Positions 1-7,139 of a stretch of DNA of 64,000 nt are shown in pieces. The first letter of the stretch is position 1. Each line of letters starts with the position of its first letter. This stretch comes from Bombella apis (GTDB lineage Bacteria > Pseudomonadota > Alphaproteobacteria > Acetobacterales > Acetobacteraceae), in contig NZ_JAGJTM010000005.1 in NCBI RefSeq assembly GCF_018221685.1, positions 255,501 through 319,500 of the forward strand. The letters run 5' to 3'. The notes below the pieces were generated by a model, which worked only from the letters and a program-made list of their open reading frames with translations, did not search any database and had not been told where the DNA came from. The position numbers and the translations under genes are program-made.

Positions 1-1
1 T

Positions 2-580
2 CTGGCACAGGACTGCCACTTCACGGCCGGAGCCATTGGCTCGGGGCTGACCCATGTTGCCCTGTGGGGAACAGTCGCCCAGAGCGGAGAGCCTGCCAAC
101 ATCTTTGAAGATGACGCTTTTCTCTGCCAGAATTTTGAACAGAAGAGCCAGCAGATCATCCAGCAGCTGCCGGAAGACTGGGAGATCATCCTGTGGGGAC
201 AGAATTCGGATGCCCCTCTCCATTATGAGGTTCTGCCGGGGCAGACAGACTGTTTCGCCTATTTCAACCAGGATGATGTTCGCTGCGGCATTGAGGAATT
301 CCGGCACCAGACGGTCGAGACACTTCCTTTCCGCCTGAAGCAGGCCTTTGGCATCTGTGGTTACGCCCTGTCTCCCCGTGGGGCCGTCTCCCTCATGAAA
401 CGCTGCCTGCCCATGACCACACTGCCCATCAATTACCCCTCACTGGGCAACAGGACCCTGATGAGCACCAGTGTCGACCATCTCATGAACCGCCATTATG
501 CCGACATGAAGGCCTATTGCTGTGTGCCGCCCCTGGTTCTGACGGACAATCAAACAGCCAAAAGCCTGAACCGGGAGTGA
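2..580 (+). CDS. Glycosyltransferase family 25 protein, 3' part (LPS-type)
   Basis: The open frame runs in from before the window and ends at TGA 578-580, so the start is missing. The visible 192 residues contain an acidic EDDA motif about 38 residues in, and later the stretch GYALSPRGAVSLMKRC. Both are typical of GT25 (LPS/LOS biosynthesis) glycosyltransferases, where the EDD motif sits in the sugar-nucleotide site and the SPRGA segment follows. It probably adds a hexose to a surface glycan at the inner face of the membrane; the acceptor is unknown. A lipoprotein gene starts 5 bases downstream, so they may be co-transcribed. The family call is moderately sure and the substrate is not known. 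Confidence 0.7.
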   Translation: MAQDCHFTAGAIGSGLTHVALWGTVAQSGEPANIFEDDAFLCQNFEQKSQQIIQQLPEDWEIILWGQNSDAPLHYEVLPGQTDCFAYFNQDDVRCGIEEFRHQTVETLPFRLKQAFGICGYALSPRGAVSLMKRCLPMTTLPINYPSLGNRTLMSTSVDHLMNRHYADMKAYCCVPPLVLTDNQTAKSLNRE

Positions 581-585
581 CAACC

Positions 586-1074
586 ATGGCCCAGACCATC
601 CCCTCACCCTCTGCCATGGCGAGACATGCCTGCACGGCCCTGCTCGGCCTGGCTCTGGCTGGCTGCGTACGACCGGCCGCCCCCTATCTGGAGAAAGGCA
701 GCCTGCTCAGCCATGCCGGATTTGTCGCCCACCCAGCCAACACGACCGCCCGTTTTGCCCTCATGAACAGCCTGCCACCTGGTAGCCTGACCTACCGCAT
801 GGCCCCGAGCGGGCAGCGCATCTACCTCTATGCTGACCCACTGGCCTGTGGCTGTGTGTATATGGGGGATGAAACCGCCTATGGCACCCTTCAGGCCCAC
901 ATGCAGGCCATCATGCAGCGCAAACACGCCCATCATCCACCGCAGGACCCGCCCCTGCCCGCCATGACGGCTGAAAATTACCGGGATACAACCTCATGGG
1001 ACTGGACCGTCTGGAGCCCAGCCGCAGACCCGGACAACAACCAGCCACGCCACATGATCGGCGGATACTGGTAA
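586..1074 (+). CDS. Putative lipoprotein, unknown function
   Basis: A 162-residue protein with a lipoprotein signal: a basic N-terminus, a hydrophobic run and the lipobox LALAGC at residues 22-27. It should be lipidated and membrane anchored. The mature part has a CGC pair within a YADPLACGCVY segment and is rich in Trp and Pro at the C-terminus (ending GGYW). I recognise no domain. Start 586 is chosen because it falls 5 bases after the upstream glycosyltransferase stop; a second ATG at 616 would give a shorter signal peptide and is also possible. The gene ends just before a strong hairpin shared with the converging flagellar operon. Confidence 0.65.
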   Translation: MAQTIPSPSAMARHACTALLGLALAGCVRPAAPYLEKGSLLSHAGFVAHPANTTARFALMNSLPPGSLTYRMAPSGQRIYLYADPLACGCVYMGDETAYGTLQAHMQAIMQRKHAHHPPQDPPLPAMTAENYRDTTSWDWTVWSPAADPDNNQPRHMIGGYW

Positions 1075-1078
1075 AAGA

Positions 1079-1104
1079 GACGCAACGGGCCTTTGGCCCG
1101 TTGC
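1079..1104 (-). terminator. Terminator between converging transcripts
   Basis: A perfect 10-bp stem, GCAACGGGCC (1082-1091) pairing with GGCCCGTTGC (1095-1104), with a 3-base loop. On the minus strand it is followed by a T-rich run (complement of aaaagagac), so it best fits the end of the flgI operon. It probably also stops the plus-strand lipoprotein transcript. Confidence 0.75.
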
Positions 1105-1584
1105 TCAGGCCCGGTCATTCAGTGAAAGTGACCCGCAGGACGTATCAGATCCCACCTCGCCCGTCCGGCCATAGCCATGACGGTTGGCCTCCACCGCACT
1201 TTCAATGAGCAGCTTCATCACGGCCTCCTGCGTGACAAGAGCCTGCTGCAACAGCTCCCCATTCTGGGCAGCAATTTCAGTAAAACGCCTCTGCACCTGC
1301 CGAAAGGCAGGAGAAAGATTCTCCACCCGTACATCATGCTTCCGTGCCCTGGCCACAAGGGCTGTCAGCTCTTCCATGGTCGCTGTCTTTTCAGGCAGAA
1401 GTGCTGCAGCAGCTGACACGTCATTATCCTGAAGAAAGCGGTTTTCCTGCGCCATGATGTCCGCGGCCCGGGCAAAACTGCCCATCAGATGGGGCAGGAA
1501 AGAGCCGTCCAGTTCATCCTCGTCCCGTCTGGAAAAATGCCCGGCAAGCCGACGTGCGGCTTTGCCAAGCCTCTGCAATGTCAC
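1105..1584 (-). CDS. FlgN-like flagellar export chaperone (putative)
   Basis: A 159-residue, mostly helical acidic protein, the last gene of the flgI-flgJ operon. It starts at GTG within a GTGA overlap with the end of flgJ, which argues for translational coupling. The helical pattern (a long amphipathic helix around residues 65-130 rich in Glu, Gln and Leu) and the position beside flgJ fit FlgN-type chaperones, which bind hook-junction proteins FlgK and FlgL before export. Sequence similarity to FlgN cannot be shown by eye, so the name rests mainly on context and size (FlgN is about 140 residues). It could instead be another small flagellar accessory protein. Confidence 0.5.
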   Translation of the reverse strand: MTLQRLGKAARRLAGHFSRRDEDELDGSFLPHLMGSFARAADIMAQENRFLQDNDVSAAAALLPEKTATMEELTALVARARKHDVRVENLSPAFRQVQRRFTEIAAQNGELLQQALVTQEAVMKLLIESAVEANRHGYGRTGEVGSDTSCGSLSLNDRA

Positions 1585-1967
1585 GGTCTGTATCCTCCTG
1601 TCCTGTTGCTGGGATGTATGCTGCTGGCCTGGGCGGCCTGCTCCTGCATGGCCTTCATCCGGCCATAAACCTGGTGGGCAATCCCTATCCCCCCGCTACG
1701 GGCAACCTCCTTGCCCAGTTCCAGCACCTGCATGGAGCGGAACTGCTTCTCGGCATTGCCTCCCCCAAAGGGCGCTGCGGAATTATCCACCGTATCGAAC
1801 ATGGGCTGAAGCATTTCTCCCAGCGCCATGGCCTCAAAATCCCGGGCCGTTTTACGGACCCTGTTTTCATCCTGCGGAGACATGGGATGGCTCCGGTCTG
1901 CCTGCTTTCCGGCAGACGGGGCCGCCACATGCGCAGACGCCGCATGTGAGACTGACGAAATACTCAT
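1581..1967 (-). CDS. flgJ: Rod-binding protein FlgJ, single-domain form
   Basis: A 128-residue protein matching only the N-terminal rod-binding domain of FlgJ: the segment ARDFEAMALGEMLQPMFD followed by GGGNAEKQFRSM and a C-terminal GIAHQVYGRM is characteristic. The muramidase domain of enterobacterial FlgJ is absent, as is usual in alphaproteobacteria. It would cap or scaffold rod assembly in the periplasm. It lies between flgI and the FlgN-like gene. A lytic transglycosylase encoded divergently next to flgI may supply the missing wall-cutting activity. Confidence 0.85.
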   Translation of the reverse strand: MSISSVSHAASAHVAAPSAGKQADRSHPMSPQDENRVRKTARDFEAMALGEMLQPMFDTVDNSAAPFGGGNAEKQFRSMQVLELGKEVARSGGIGIAHQVYGRMKAMQEQAAQASSIHPSNRTGGYRP

Positions 1968-2023
1968 GAACCGGTATTTTCTCCTGTAAAAGACAGACAG
2001 TCAGACTGGATTCATCCCTGCGA

Positions 2024-3196
2024 TCAGCGCACTTCCAGCTCAGCCTGCAAGGCACCGTCCGCCTTGATGGCCTGGAGAATACTGATCATGTCTCTGGGGC
2101 CAACCCCAAGGGCATTCAGGCCCGTTACAAGATTGGCCAGGGAGGGGCCATCAGAGAGAATGCCCATCCTGTGTTCACGATCGGTCGTGGCATTGATCTG
2201 CGTCCTGGGCACGACTGCAGTCTGCCCTGCACCAAAGGCGTTGGGCTGGACAACTTCAGGGCTGTTGGTCACCTGCACGGTCAGGTTCCCCTGGGCAATG
2301 GCCACCGTGGTGATACGGACATTATCCCCGATGACGATGGTCCCAGCGGCTTCATCCACGATGACCTTGGCCATCGTGTCCGGCGTGACGGTCAGATCCC
2401 CGATCTCATACAGGGCCTCGGAGACGTTGCGCCCTGCCAGGTTGACGGCCACCGTCCTGGGATCATCCACCCGGGCTGTCCCCCGGCCCATGTGCCGGTT
2501 GATGACATCGGCAATGCGAACCGCCGTCGTGTAATTCGAATTCTTGAGAGACAGATGGATCACCCCACCAGCCCCCAGCAGAACGGGCACTTCCCGCTCC
2601 ACCACGGCACCATTGGCGATGTGCCCACTGGTTGGCACATTACGGGTGGCGACGGCCCCCGGCCCTCTGGCCGTGAAGGCGTTCGTCACCAGCGACCCCT
2701 GCGCCACGGCATAAACCTCACCATCTGCAGCCTGAAGAGGCGTCACGATCAGCGTACCGCCTGTCAGGCTCTGGGCATCACCCACGGCAGAAACCGTTAC
2801 GTCAATCCGGCTGCCACCATGCGAGAACGGCGGCAGACTGGCTGTCACCATGACAGCGGCCGTGTTGTGTGTCTGCAGCTGGATGGCCTTGTCCCGGATA
2901 TTGACACCAAGACGGTTGAGCATGCCGACCAGGGTTTCACGGGTAAAAAGCGTATTGGTCAGCCGGTCCCCGGTGCCGTTCAGACCGACAACAAGCCCAT
3001 AACCGACGAGCTGGTTGTCCCGGATTCCTTCATAATCCACAATATCCTTGATACGGACCGCAGAGGCATGGGCTGAGCCACCCGAAAACATGCCAGACAG
3101 CACGCATCCGAAGATCGCCAGCATCATACAGCGACAGGCAGGCCGAATCCCATCCAGACTTCGGGACAGCCAGGCGCAACAGCTCTTCAAAAACAT
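2024..3196 (-). CDS. flgI: Flagellar P-ring protein FlgI
   Basis: A 390-residue periplasmic protein forming the P ring around the rod. After a signal peptide ending near GSAHA the mature protein begins with VRIKDIVDYEGIRDNQL and GYGLVVGLNGTGD, the diagnostic FlgI opening. It continues with LTGGTLIVTPLQAADG and ends in LQAIKADGALQAELEVR, so it is full length. The ATG at 3196 is preferred: an AGGAGA sits about 9 bases upstream, while the longer frame would need a TTG at 3220. It is the first gene of the flgI-flgJ-FlgN-like operon. TTAACCTTA, a variant of a motif repeated before other flagellar operons, lies 26 bases upstream. Confidence 0.95.
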   Translation of the reverse strand: MFLKSCCAWLSRSLDGIRPACRCMMLAIFGCVLSGMFSGGSAHASAVRIKDIVDYEGIRDNQLVGYGLVVGLNGTGDRLTNTLFTRETLVGMLNRLGVNIRDKAIQLQTHNTAAVMVTASLPPFSHGGSRIDVTVSAVGDAQSLTGGTLIVTPLQAADGEVYAVAQGSLVTNAFTARGPGAVATRNVPTSGHIANGAVVEREVPVLLGAGGVIHLSLKNSNYTTAVRIADVINRHMGRGTARVDDPRTVAVNLAGRNVSEALYEIGDLTVTPDTMAKVIVDEAAGTIVIGDNVRITTVAIAQGNLTVQVTNSPEVVQPNAFGAGQTAVVPRTQINATTDREHRMGILSDGPSLANLVTGLNALGVGPRDMISILQAIKADGALQAELEVR

Positions 3197-3221
3197 CAAG
3201 CATAGTCTCCTACGCCCCAAC

Positions 3222-3230
3222 TTAACCTTA
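3222..3230 (+). promoter_or_regulatory. TTAACCTT-type motif before flgI
   Basis: TTAACCTTA in the short divergent region between flgI (minus) and the transglycosylase gene (plus). It differs at the last base from TTAACCTTG found before fliF, flgG and hpnJ. The regulator is unknown; a CtrA- or FtcR-type protein is the obvious candidate. Confidence 0.4.
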
Positions 3231-3313
3231 TATATGGATTATACAAGGAAAATTATTTAATGGTATTCCTTGGTTACCCTGAAATTCCGCCAAAAGAAAG
3301 CCTTGAGAGACCC

Positions 3314-4366
3314 ATGACCTCCATCTTTCAGCATGACAAACCCGGGCGCTGGCTCCACCTCGCCCTCTGGCGGGTCCCGGGGCTTCTTCTGGGCATGTTC
3401 CTGACCCCGCCTGCCATGGCCCAGATTTCACTCCCCCCCATGGACCCCACCCAGTCCCGCCTCTGCCGCACTGCCACGGAGCAGGTAGAACGGGCCCTGC
3501 GACTGCCGGATGGTTTCCTTTCGGCCATCAGCCGGGTGGAAACAGGCCGCCCGGATGGCAATGGCACCCTCACCCCATGGCCATGGAGCATCAATGTTGC
3601 CGGGACAGGTCACTATTATGCCTCACGCCAGGAAGCGGTAGAGGCTGTAAAAGCCTTCCAGCAGCAGGGCATACAGTCCATTGATGTCGGCTGCCTTCAG
3701 GTCAATCTCCTCCACCATCCAACAGCCTTCCCCTCTCTGGATACAGCCTTCGACCCCTACAGCAATGCCCGCTATGCTGGCCTGTTTCTCCAGAAAATGA
3801 AGGACCAGACCGGCAGCTGGCCACGGGCCGCTGCTGCTTATCATTCACAGACAGGCACCCTGGGCACGACCTACCTGCAACAGGTTCTCCAGCAATGGGC
3901 CACACCGCTGGACACTCCTCTGCCACACCCCCCTCTTTCCACATCGCCACATCCCGCTGTGGCGGCTGTCATGACGGGCGATCATTCTGGCGCTGGTCAG
4001 AACCACCCGGTGCAGACAACCAGGCCGTACCGGCCCTTCGTCATCAGGCCGGCATCAGCCTCCCCATCAGGGACCGGCATAACCCACGCCACTACAGGGC
4101 CCGCCAGTTTTCTGGCCGCTCTCCGCCATCAGGAAACAACACGCCCCCTACCCCCTGTGGCGCAGCCTGCTGCTGCGGCCACACCGGGACAGGCTCCCTC
4201 ACAGGGGCATCGTCCTTTCCGTCCCTTCCGGGGTTATTTCCGCCCTGCCATGCCACCACCACCGCACCAGCGAATGAAAAGCTCACAGAATGGCCGGAGT
4301 CTTGCCGCCTACCGGGCCATGCCTGTCCACGCTGCCAGCAATGTCCCTTACGCCACGGCCTACTGA
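3314..4366 (+). CDS. Lytic transglycosylase (SLT domain), exported
   Basis: A 350-residue exported protein with a signal peptide (hydrophobic run LLLGMFLTPP, cleavage near AMA-Q). An SLT-type lysozyme-fold domain covers about residues 50-200: LPDGFLSAISRVETG carries the likely catalytic Glu, followed by GCLQVNLL and AAAAYHSQTG motifs. The last 150 residues are Pro/His/Gln rich and look disordered. It would cut peptidoglycan in the periplasm. Being divergent from flgI and near a FlgJ that lacks its own muramidase, it is a good candidate for the flagellum-specific wall enzyme (inference). An upstream in-frame ATG at 3260 with an AAGGAA would add 18 residues, but 3314 gives a normal signal peptide. 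Confidence 0.8.
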   Translation: MTSIFQHDKPGRWLHLALWRVPGLLLGMFLTPPAMAQISLPPMDPTQSRLCRTATEQVERALRLPDGFLSAISRVETGRPDGNGTLTPWPWSINVAGTGHYYASRQEAVEAVKAFQQQGIQSIDVGCLQVNLLHHPTAFPSLDTAFDPYSNARYAGLFLQKMKDQTGSWPRAAAAYHSQTGTLGTTYLQQVLQQWATPLDTPLPHPPLSTSPHPAVAAVMTGDHSGAGQNHPVQTTRPYRPFVIRPASASPSGTGITHATTGPASFLAALRHQETTRPLPPVAQPAAAATPGQAPSQGHRPFRPFRGYFRPAMPPPPHQRMKSSQNGRSLAAYRAMPVHAASNVPYATAY

Positions 4367-4387
4367 CCATTCCGACAGGAGTGGCCC

Positions 4388-5305
4388 TCAGCGCCTGATA
4401 TGACCAAGCAGCTCCACCATCACCTGTGACAGGCTGGCAAAGCCCTCCTGAAGCTGTGCCACCTGCCGGGACAGCTGCCCAAGCTGGGAACGCCCCAGAT
4501 GATTCCCCTGGATGAAACCGGCCTGCATCTGTCTCAGGCGGTCTCCCCCCTGCATGGCCTTCCGGATGATGCCGTTCTTGTAGGCCAGCTCGTAATCATA
4601 GGTCACCTCATGCTGGCTGGCATCATTGGCGTCACCAGTCGCAAGACGGTGATGGTATGAACAGAGGAACTCTTCCAGAATCCCGACCTCACCCGCCATC
4701 ATGACACGCAGGAAAAGATCGTGGTCCTCGACATAATCCAGCCGCGTTTCCACTCCACCCGCCACCGCCAGGGCCGTCCGGCGGAACAGGAAGGTGATCG
4801 GCATGATGACATACATGTGGGAGAGATACAGGCCGTAATCCACCAGCGAGCCACTCTTGCGGCCAAACTGGTCCGTTTTCCTGTCCGTGATGATCCGTCC
4901 ATCCTCGATACGTTCATACACGTCATAATTGCTGGTCGTGACACCAGCATAGAAACCCGTCCCGTCCCGCTCCAGAAAGGCGACCGTCTCGGCCAGGAAA
5001 GAAGGCTCCAGCGTGTCATCATCATCATGGATGAGAATATAAGGCTCGTCGGACACGGCCAAGGCAAGGGCCAGTGCCTTGCTGCGTCCGACAGACCGGG
5101 GCAGATCCACGCAGGAAAGGCGCTCCCCCCATGATGGGCCACACTCTGCAACGCAGGCCCGCAGGGCGGCCATGTCTCCCCCGTCATTGATGATATGGAT
5201 ACGGAAGTCCTGAAAGCTCTGCGCCCTCAGTGTTTCCAGAGCCCGACGCAGAAAAACGGGACGGTTTTTCGTGCGCAGCAGGATGGCTACCTTATAAGAT
5301 GACAT
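4388..5305 (-). CDS. Glycosyltransferase family 2 protein
   Basis: A 305-residue GT-A type enzyme. The N-terminal Rossmann-like start is KVAILLRTKNRP, with HIINDGGD, the nucleotide-sugar/metal motif IHDDDDTLEPSF near residue 95, and DYVEDHDLFLRV (the catalytic ED pair) near 190. The C-terminal 80 residues are helical with heptad-like Leu/Gln repeats, suggesting a coiled coil. It starts 3 bases after the TPR-glycosyltransferase gene upstream, so the two form an operon. Set between flagellar operons, it may help build a glycan for flagellin or the cell surface. Donor and acceptor cannot be read from the sequence. Confidence 0.8.
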   Translation of the reverse strand: MSSYKVAILLRTKNRPVFLRRALETLRAQSFQDFRIHIINDGGDMAALRACVAECGPSWGERLSCVDLPRSVGRSKALALALAVSDEPYILIHDDDDTLEPSFLAETVAFLERDGTGFYAGVTTSNYDVYERIEDGRIITDRKTDQFGRKSGSLVDYGLYLSHMYVIMPITFLFRRTALAVAGGVETRLDYVEDHDLFLRVMMAGEVGILEEFLCSYHHRLATGDANDASQHEVTYDYELAYKNGIIRKAMQGGDRLRQMQAGFIQGNHLGRSQLGQLSRQVAQLQEGFASLSQVMVELLGHIRR

Positions 5306-5308
5306 GGC

Positions 5309-6967
5309 TCAGCCCTCCGCAATCCGCCGTCTCAGGGAGACGGCCACGTCCTTCAGAACAGGGGCAAGAGACAGCTCCTGCGCCCGGAAAATACGCATGG
5401 TCGGGTACCACGGGGTGCGGTCACCTTCATCACCCCACCGCCAGCAGGCATCCCATCGACTGACCAGCCAGACTTCCCGGCCCAGTGCCCCCGCCAGATG
5501 CAGCGGGGCCGTATCAACGGAAATGACAAGGTCCAGACTTTCCATCAGGGCAGCCGTATCCGCCATGTCCTGCACGTGTCCCATCAGATCATGCACGACC
5601 GCTCCCTGCCCCTCCACTGGCTCCAGCTCTCCCCGCCGGTCGCCATACTGAAGGCTGAACAGATCAGCCTCCACCGGCCCGAGGGCCTCCATCATCTCCG
5701 CAAAACTGCTGGAACGCCGCCTGTCTGCAGCCACATCCTGTGCGCTGGACCGAGAATCCCCTGCCCAGACGAGCCCTACACGCAGGCGCCGCCCGGCAGG
5801 GCTGTGCCCCCCTGCCCGGCCACCCTGTGCCACGGCCTGCTCCACAAGTCGGGCAAAATGCTCCCGCCGCCGCACCGGAACTTCCAGATAGGGACTGAAA
5901 GCCGGAATATCAGCCACGTGCCTGAGATGACAGAGATAGGGAAGGTCCGGTATCGGGCAGGAAAAATCATACTCTGCCACGCGCTCCGGATGGTCCAGAA
6001 GCTCCGTGATAAGACAGACCTGCACCATGGGGTAGCTTTCCCTCAGCAGCCGGGCCAACGATGGCAGAACGGCCAGCGTGACCCGCCCTGCCCGGCGGAC
6101 GATCTCCGGCAGGAAGCGAATGAACTGGATCGTATCGCCAAGCCCCTGCTCCTGATAGAAAAGAAGGTGGCGCCCTTCCAGCGGAACATCGTTCGTCAGT
6201 CTGGGCAGGTCCTGATAGAACCAGCAGTTCAGGCTCGGAATACGGGGCACACGCCTTACATAGCGGGCAAAGCCCTCCTCATACTCACCGGCTTTCAACA
6301 GGGCGATGGCATAGCCGAAGGAAACAGCCTCATGCCGGGAGGACAGCTCCATTCCCCGGCGATAATAGGCCAGGGCATCCCGGGAGCGGTTCAGCCGTCC
6401 CAGAGCGCAACCCATGTTGTTGTACAGCGAGACGGAGGGCGGTCCATCCGCAAGCCAGGCCAACAGCACCTGCTCAGCCTGATCCGCCAGCCCCGCCTCC
6501 AGCAGGGCCATTGAAAGATGCTCCCCGACAAGCACCCGATGTTCTGGCAGAGTCCGGGCAACATCCATGAAGAGGGCCATGGCCTCTTCCCGTTCGCCCG
6601 CCACCATGAGCGCCCCTGCCAGAAAAATCTTCACCTCGCCCCGCATGGAGGCCATGGCGGGTTCCGCCTCCGGCATCAAAAGCAGAGCCTTGCGGAAGAC
6701 GGCAATCACCACCTCATGCCGGGGGGTGAAACGGACAAGAAAAAGGCCCGCCGCAAGAATGAGCGCCACATCCTGCGTCCCCTGGGCAATCTGTATGGCC
6801 AGACTGACAGCCTGGTCTCCCTCACCACGGGCAACAAGCTGCTGGCAGCAGGCTGTCACTTCCTGCGGGGTCAGTGCAATCTGACCAGCCTCATGACTGC
6901 CATCTTCCACCCTGCCATGCTGCTCTGCTCCTGCCATCATGCTGCCTTTCTTCATGCCTTGAACCAT
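5309..6967 (-). CDS. TPR-repeat protein with GT9/GT41-like glycosyltransferase domain
   Basis: A 552-residue two-part protein. Residues about 20-240 are helical repeats of TPR type (for example LLAWLADGPPSVSLYNNMG and RDALAYYRRGMEL). The C-terminal half resembles the heptosyltransferase/O-GlcNAc-transferase GT-B fold: GLGDTIQFIRFLPEI, a second nucleotide-binding half beginning RVGLVWAGD, and the signature ISVDTAPLHLAGALG. TPR-GT proteins of this form often modify proteins, so a role in flagellin glycosylation is plausible but inferred. Start 6967 is the first ATG; ATGs at 6952 and 6937 are alternatives. It leads a two-gene operon with the GT2 gene. Confidence 0.7.
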   Translation of the reverse strand: MVQGMKKGSMMAGAEQHGRVEDGSHEAGQIALTPQEVTACCQQLVARGEGDQAVSLAIQIAQGTQDVALILAAGLFLVRFTPRHEVVIAVFRKALLLMPEAEPAMASMRGEVKIFLAGALMVAGEREEAMALFMDVARTLPEHRVLVGEHLSMALLEAGLADQAEQVLLAWLADGPPSVSLYNNMGCALGRLNRSRDALAYYRRGMELSSRHEAVSFGYAIALLKAGEYEEGFARYVRRVPRIPSLNCWFYQDLPRLTNDVPLEGRHLLFYQEQGLGDTIQFIRFLPEIVRRAGRVTLAVLPSLARLLRESYPMVQVCLITELLDHPERVAEYDFSCPIPDLPYLCHLRHVADIPAFSPYLEVPVRRREHFARLVEQAVAQGGRAGGHSPAGRRLRVGLVWAGDSRSSAQDVAADRRRSSSFAEMMEALGPVEADLFSLQYGDRRGELEPVEGQGAVVHDLMGHVQDMADTAALMESLDLVISVDTAPLHLAGALGREVWLVSRWDACWRWGDEGDRTPWYPTMRIFRAQELSLAPVLKDVAVSLRRRIAEG

Positions 6968-7011
6968 CAATGACCTGACAGGTCATGTTCATGGCAAAAC
7001 AACATGTCCCC

Positions 7012-7082
7012 ATAAACCTTGATGGGCAAGACTTTAATGGCTAAATTGCAAACTCATAGATAACAGTCCTTAATAAACCTTG
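7012..7082 (+). promoter_or_regulatory. Two TAAACCTTG motifs before flhA
   Basis: TAAACCTTG occurs at 7013-7021 and again at 7074-7082, upstream of flhA in the divergent region shared with the TPR-glycosyltransferase gene. These resemble TTAACCTTG before other flagellar operons. They are listed as a candidate regulator-binding pair; no regulator is proven. Confidence 0.35.
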
Positions 7083-7139
7083 TTGCCACCTTCCCTACCC
7101 GTCACCCAAGCCGGGGAAGGCAGCACATCATCAGTCAGG

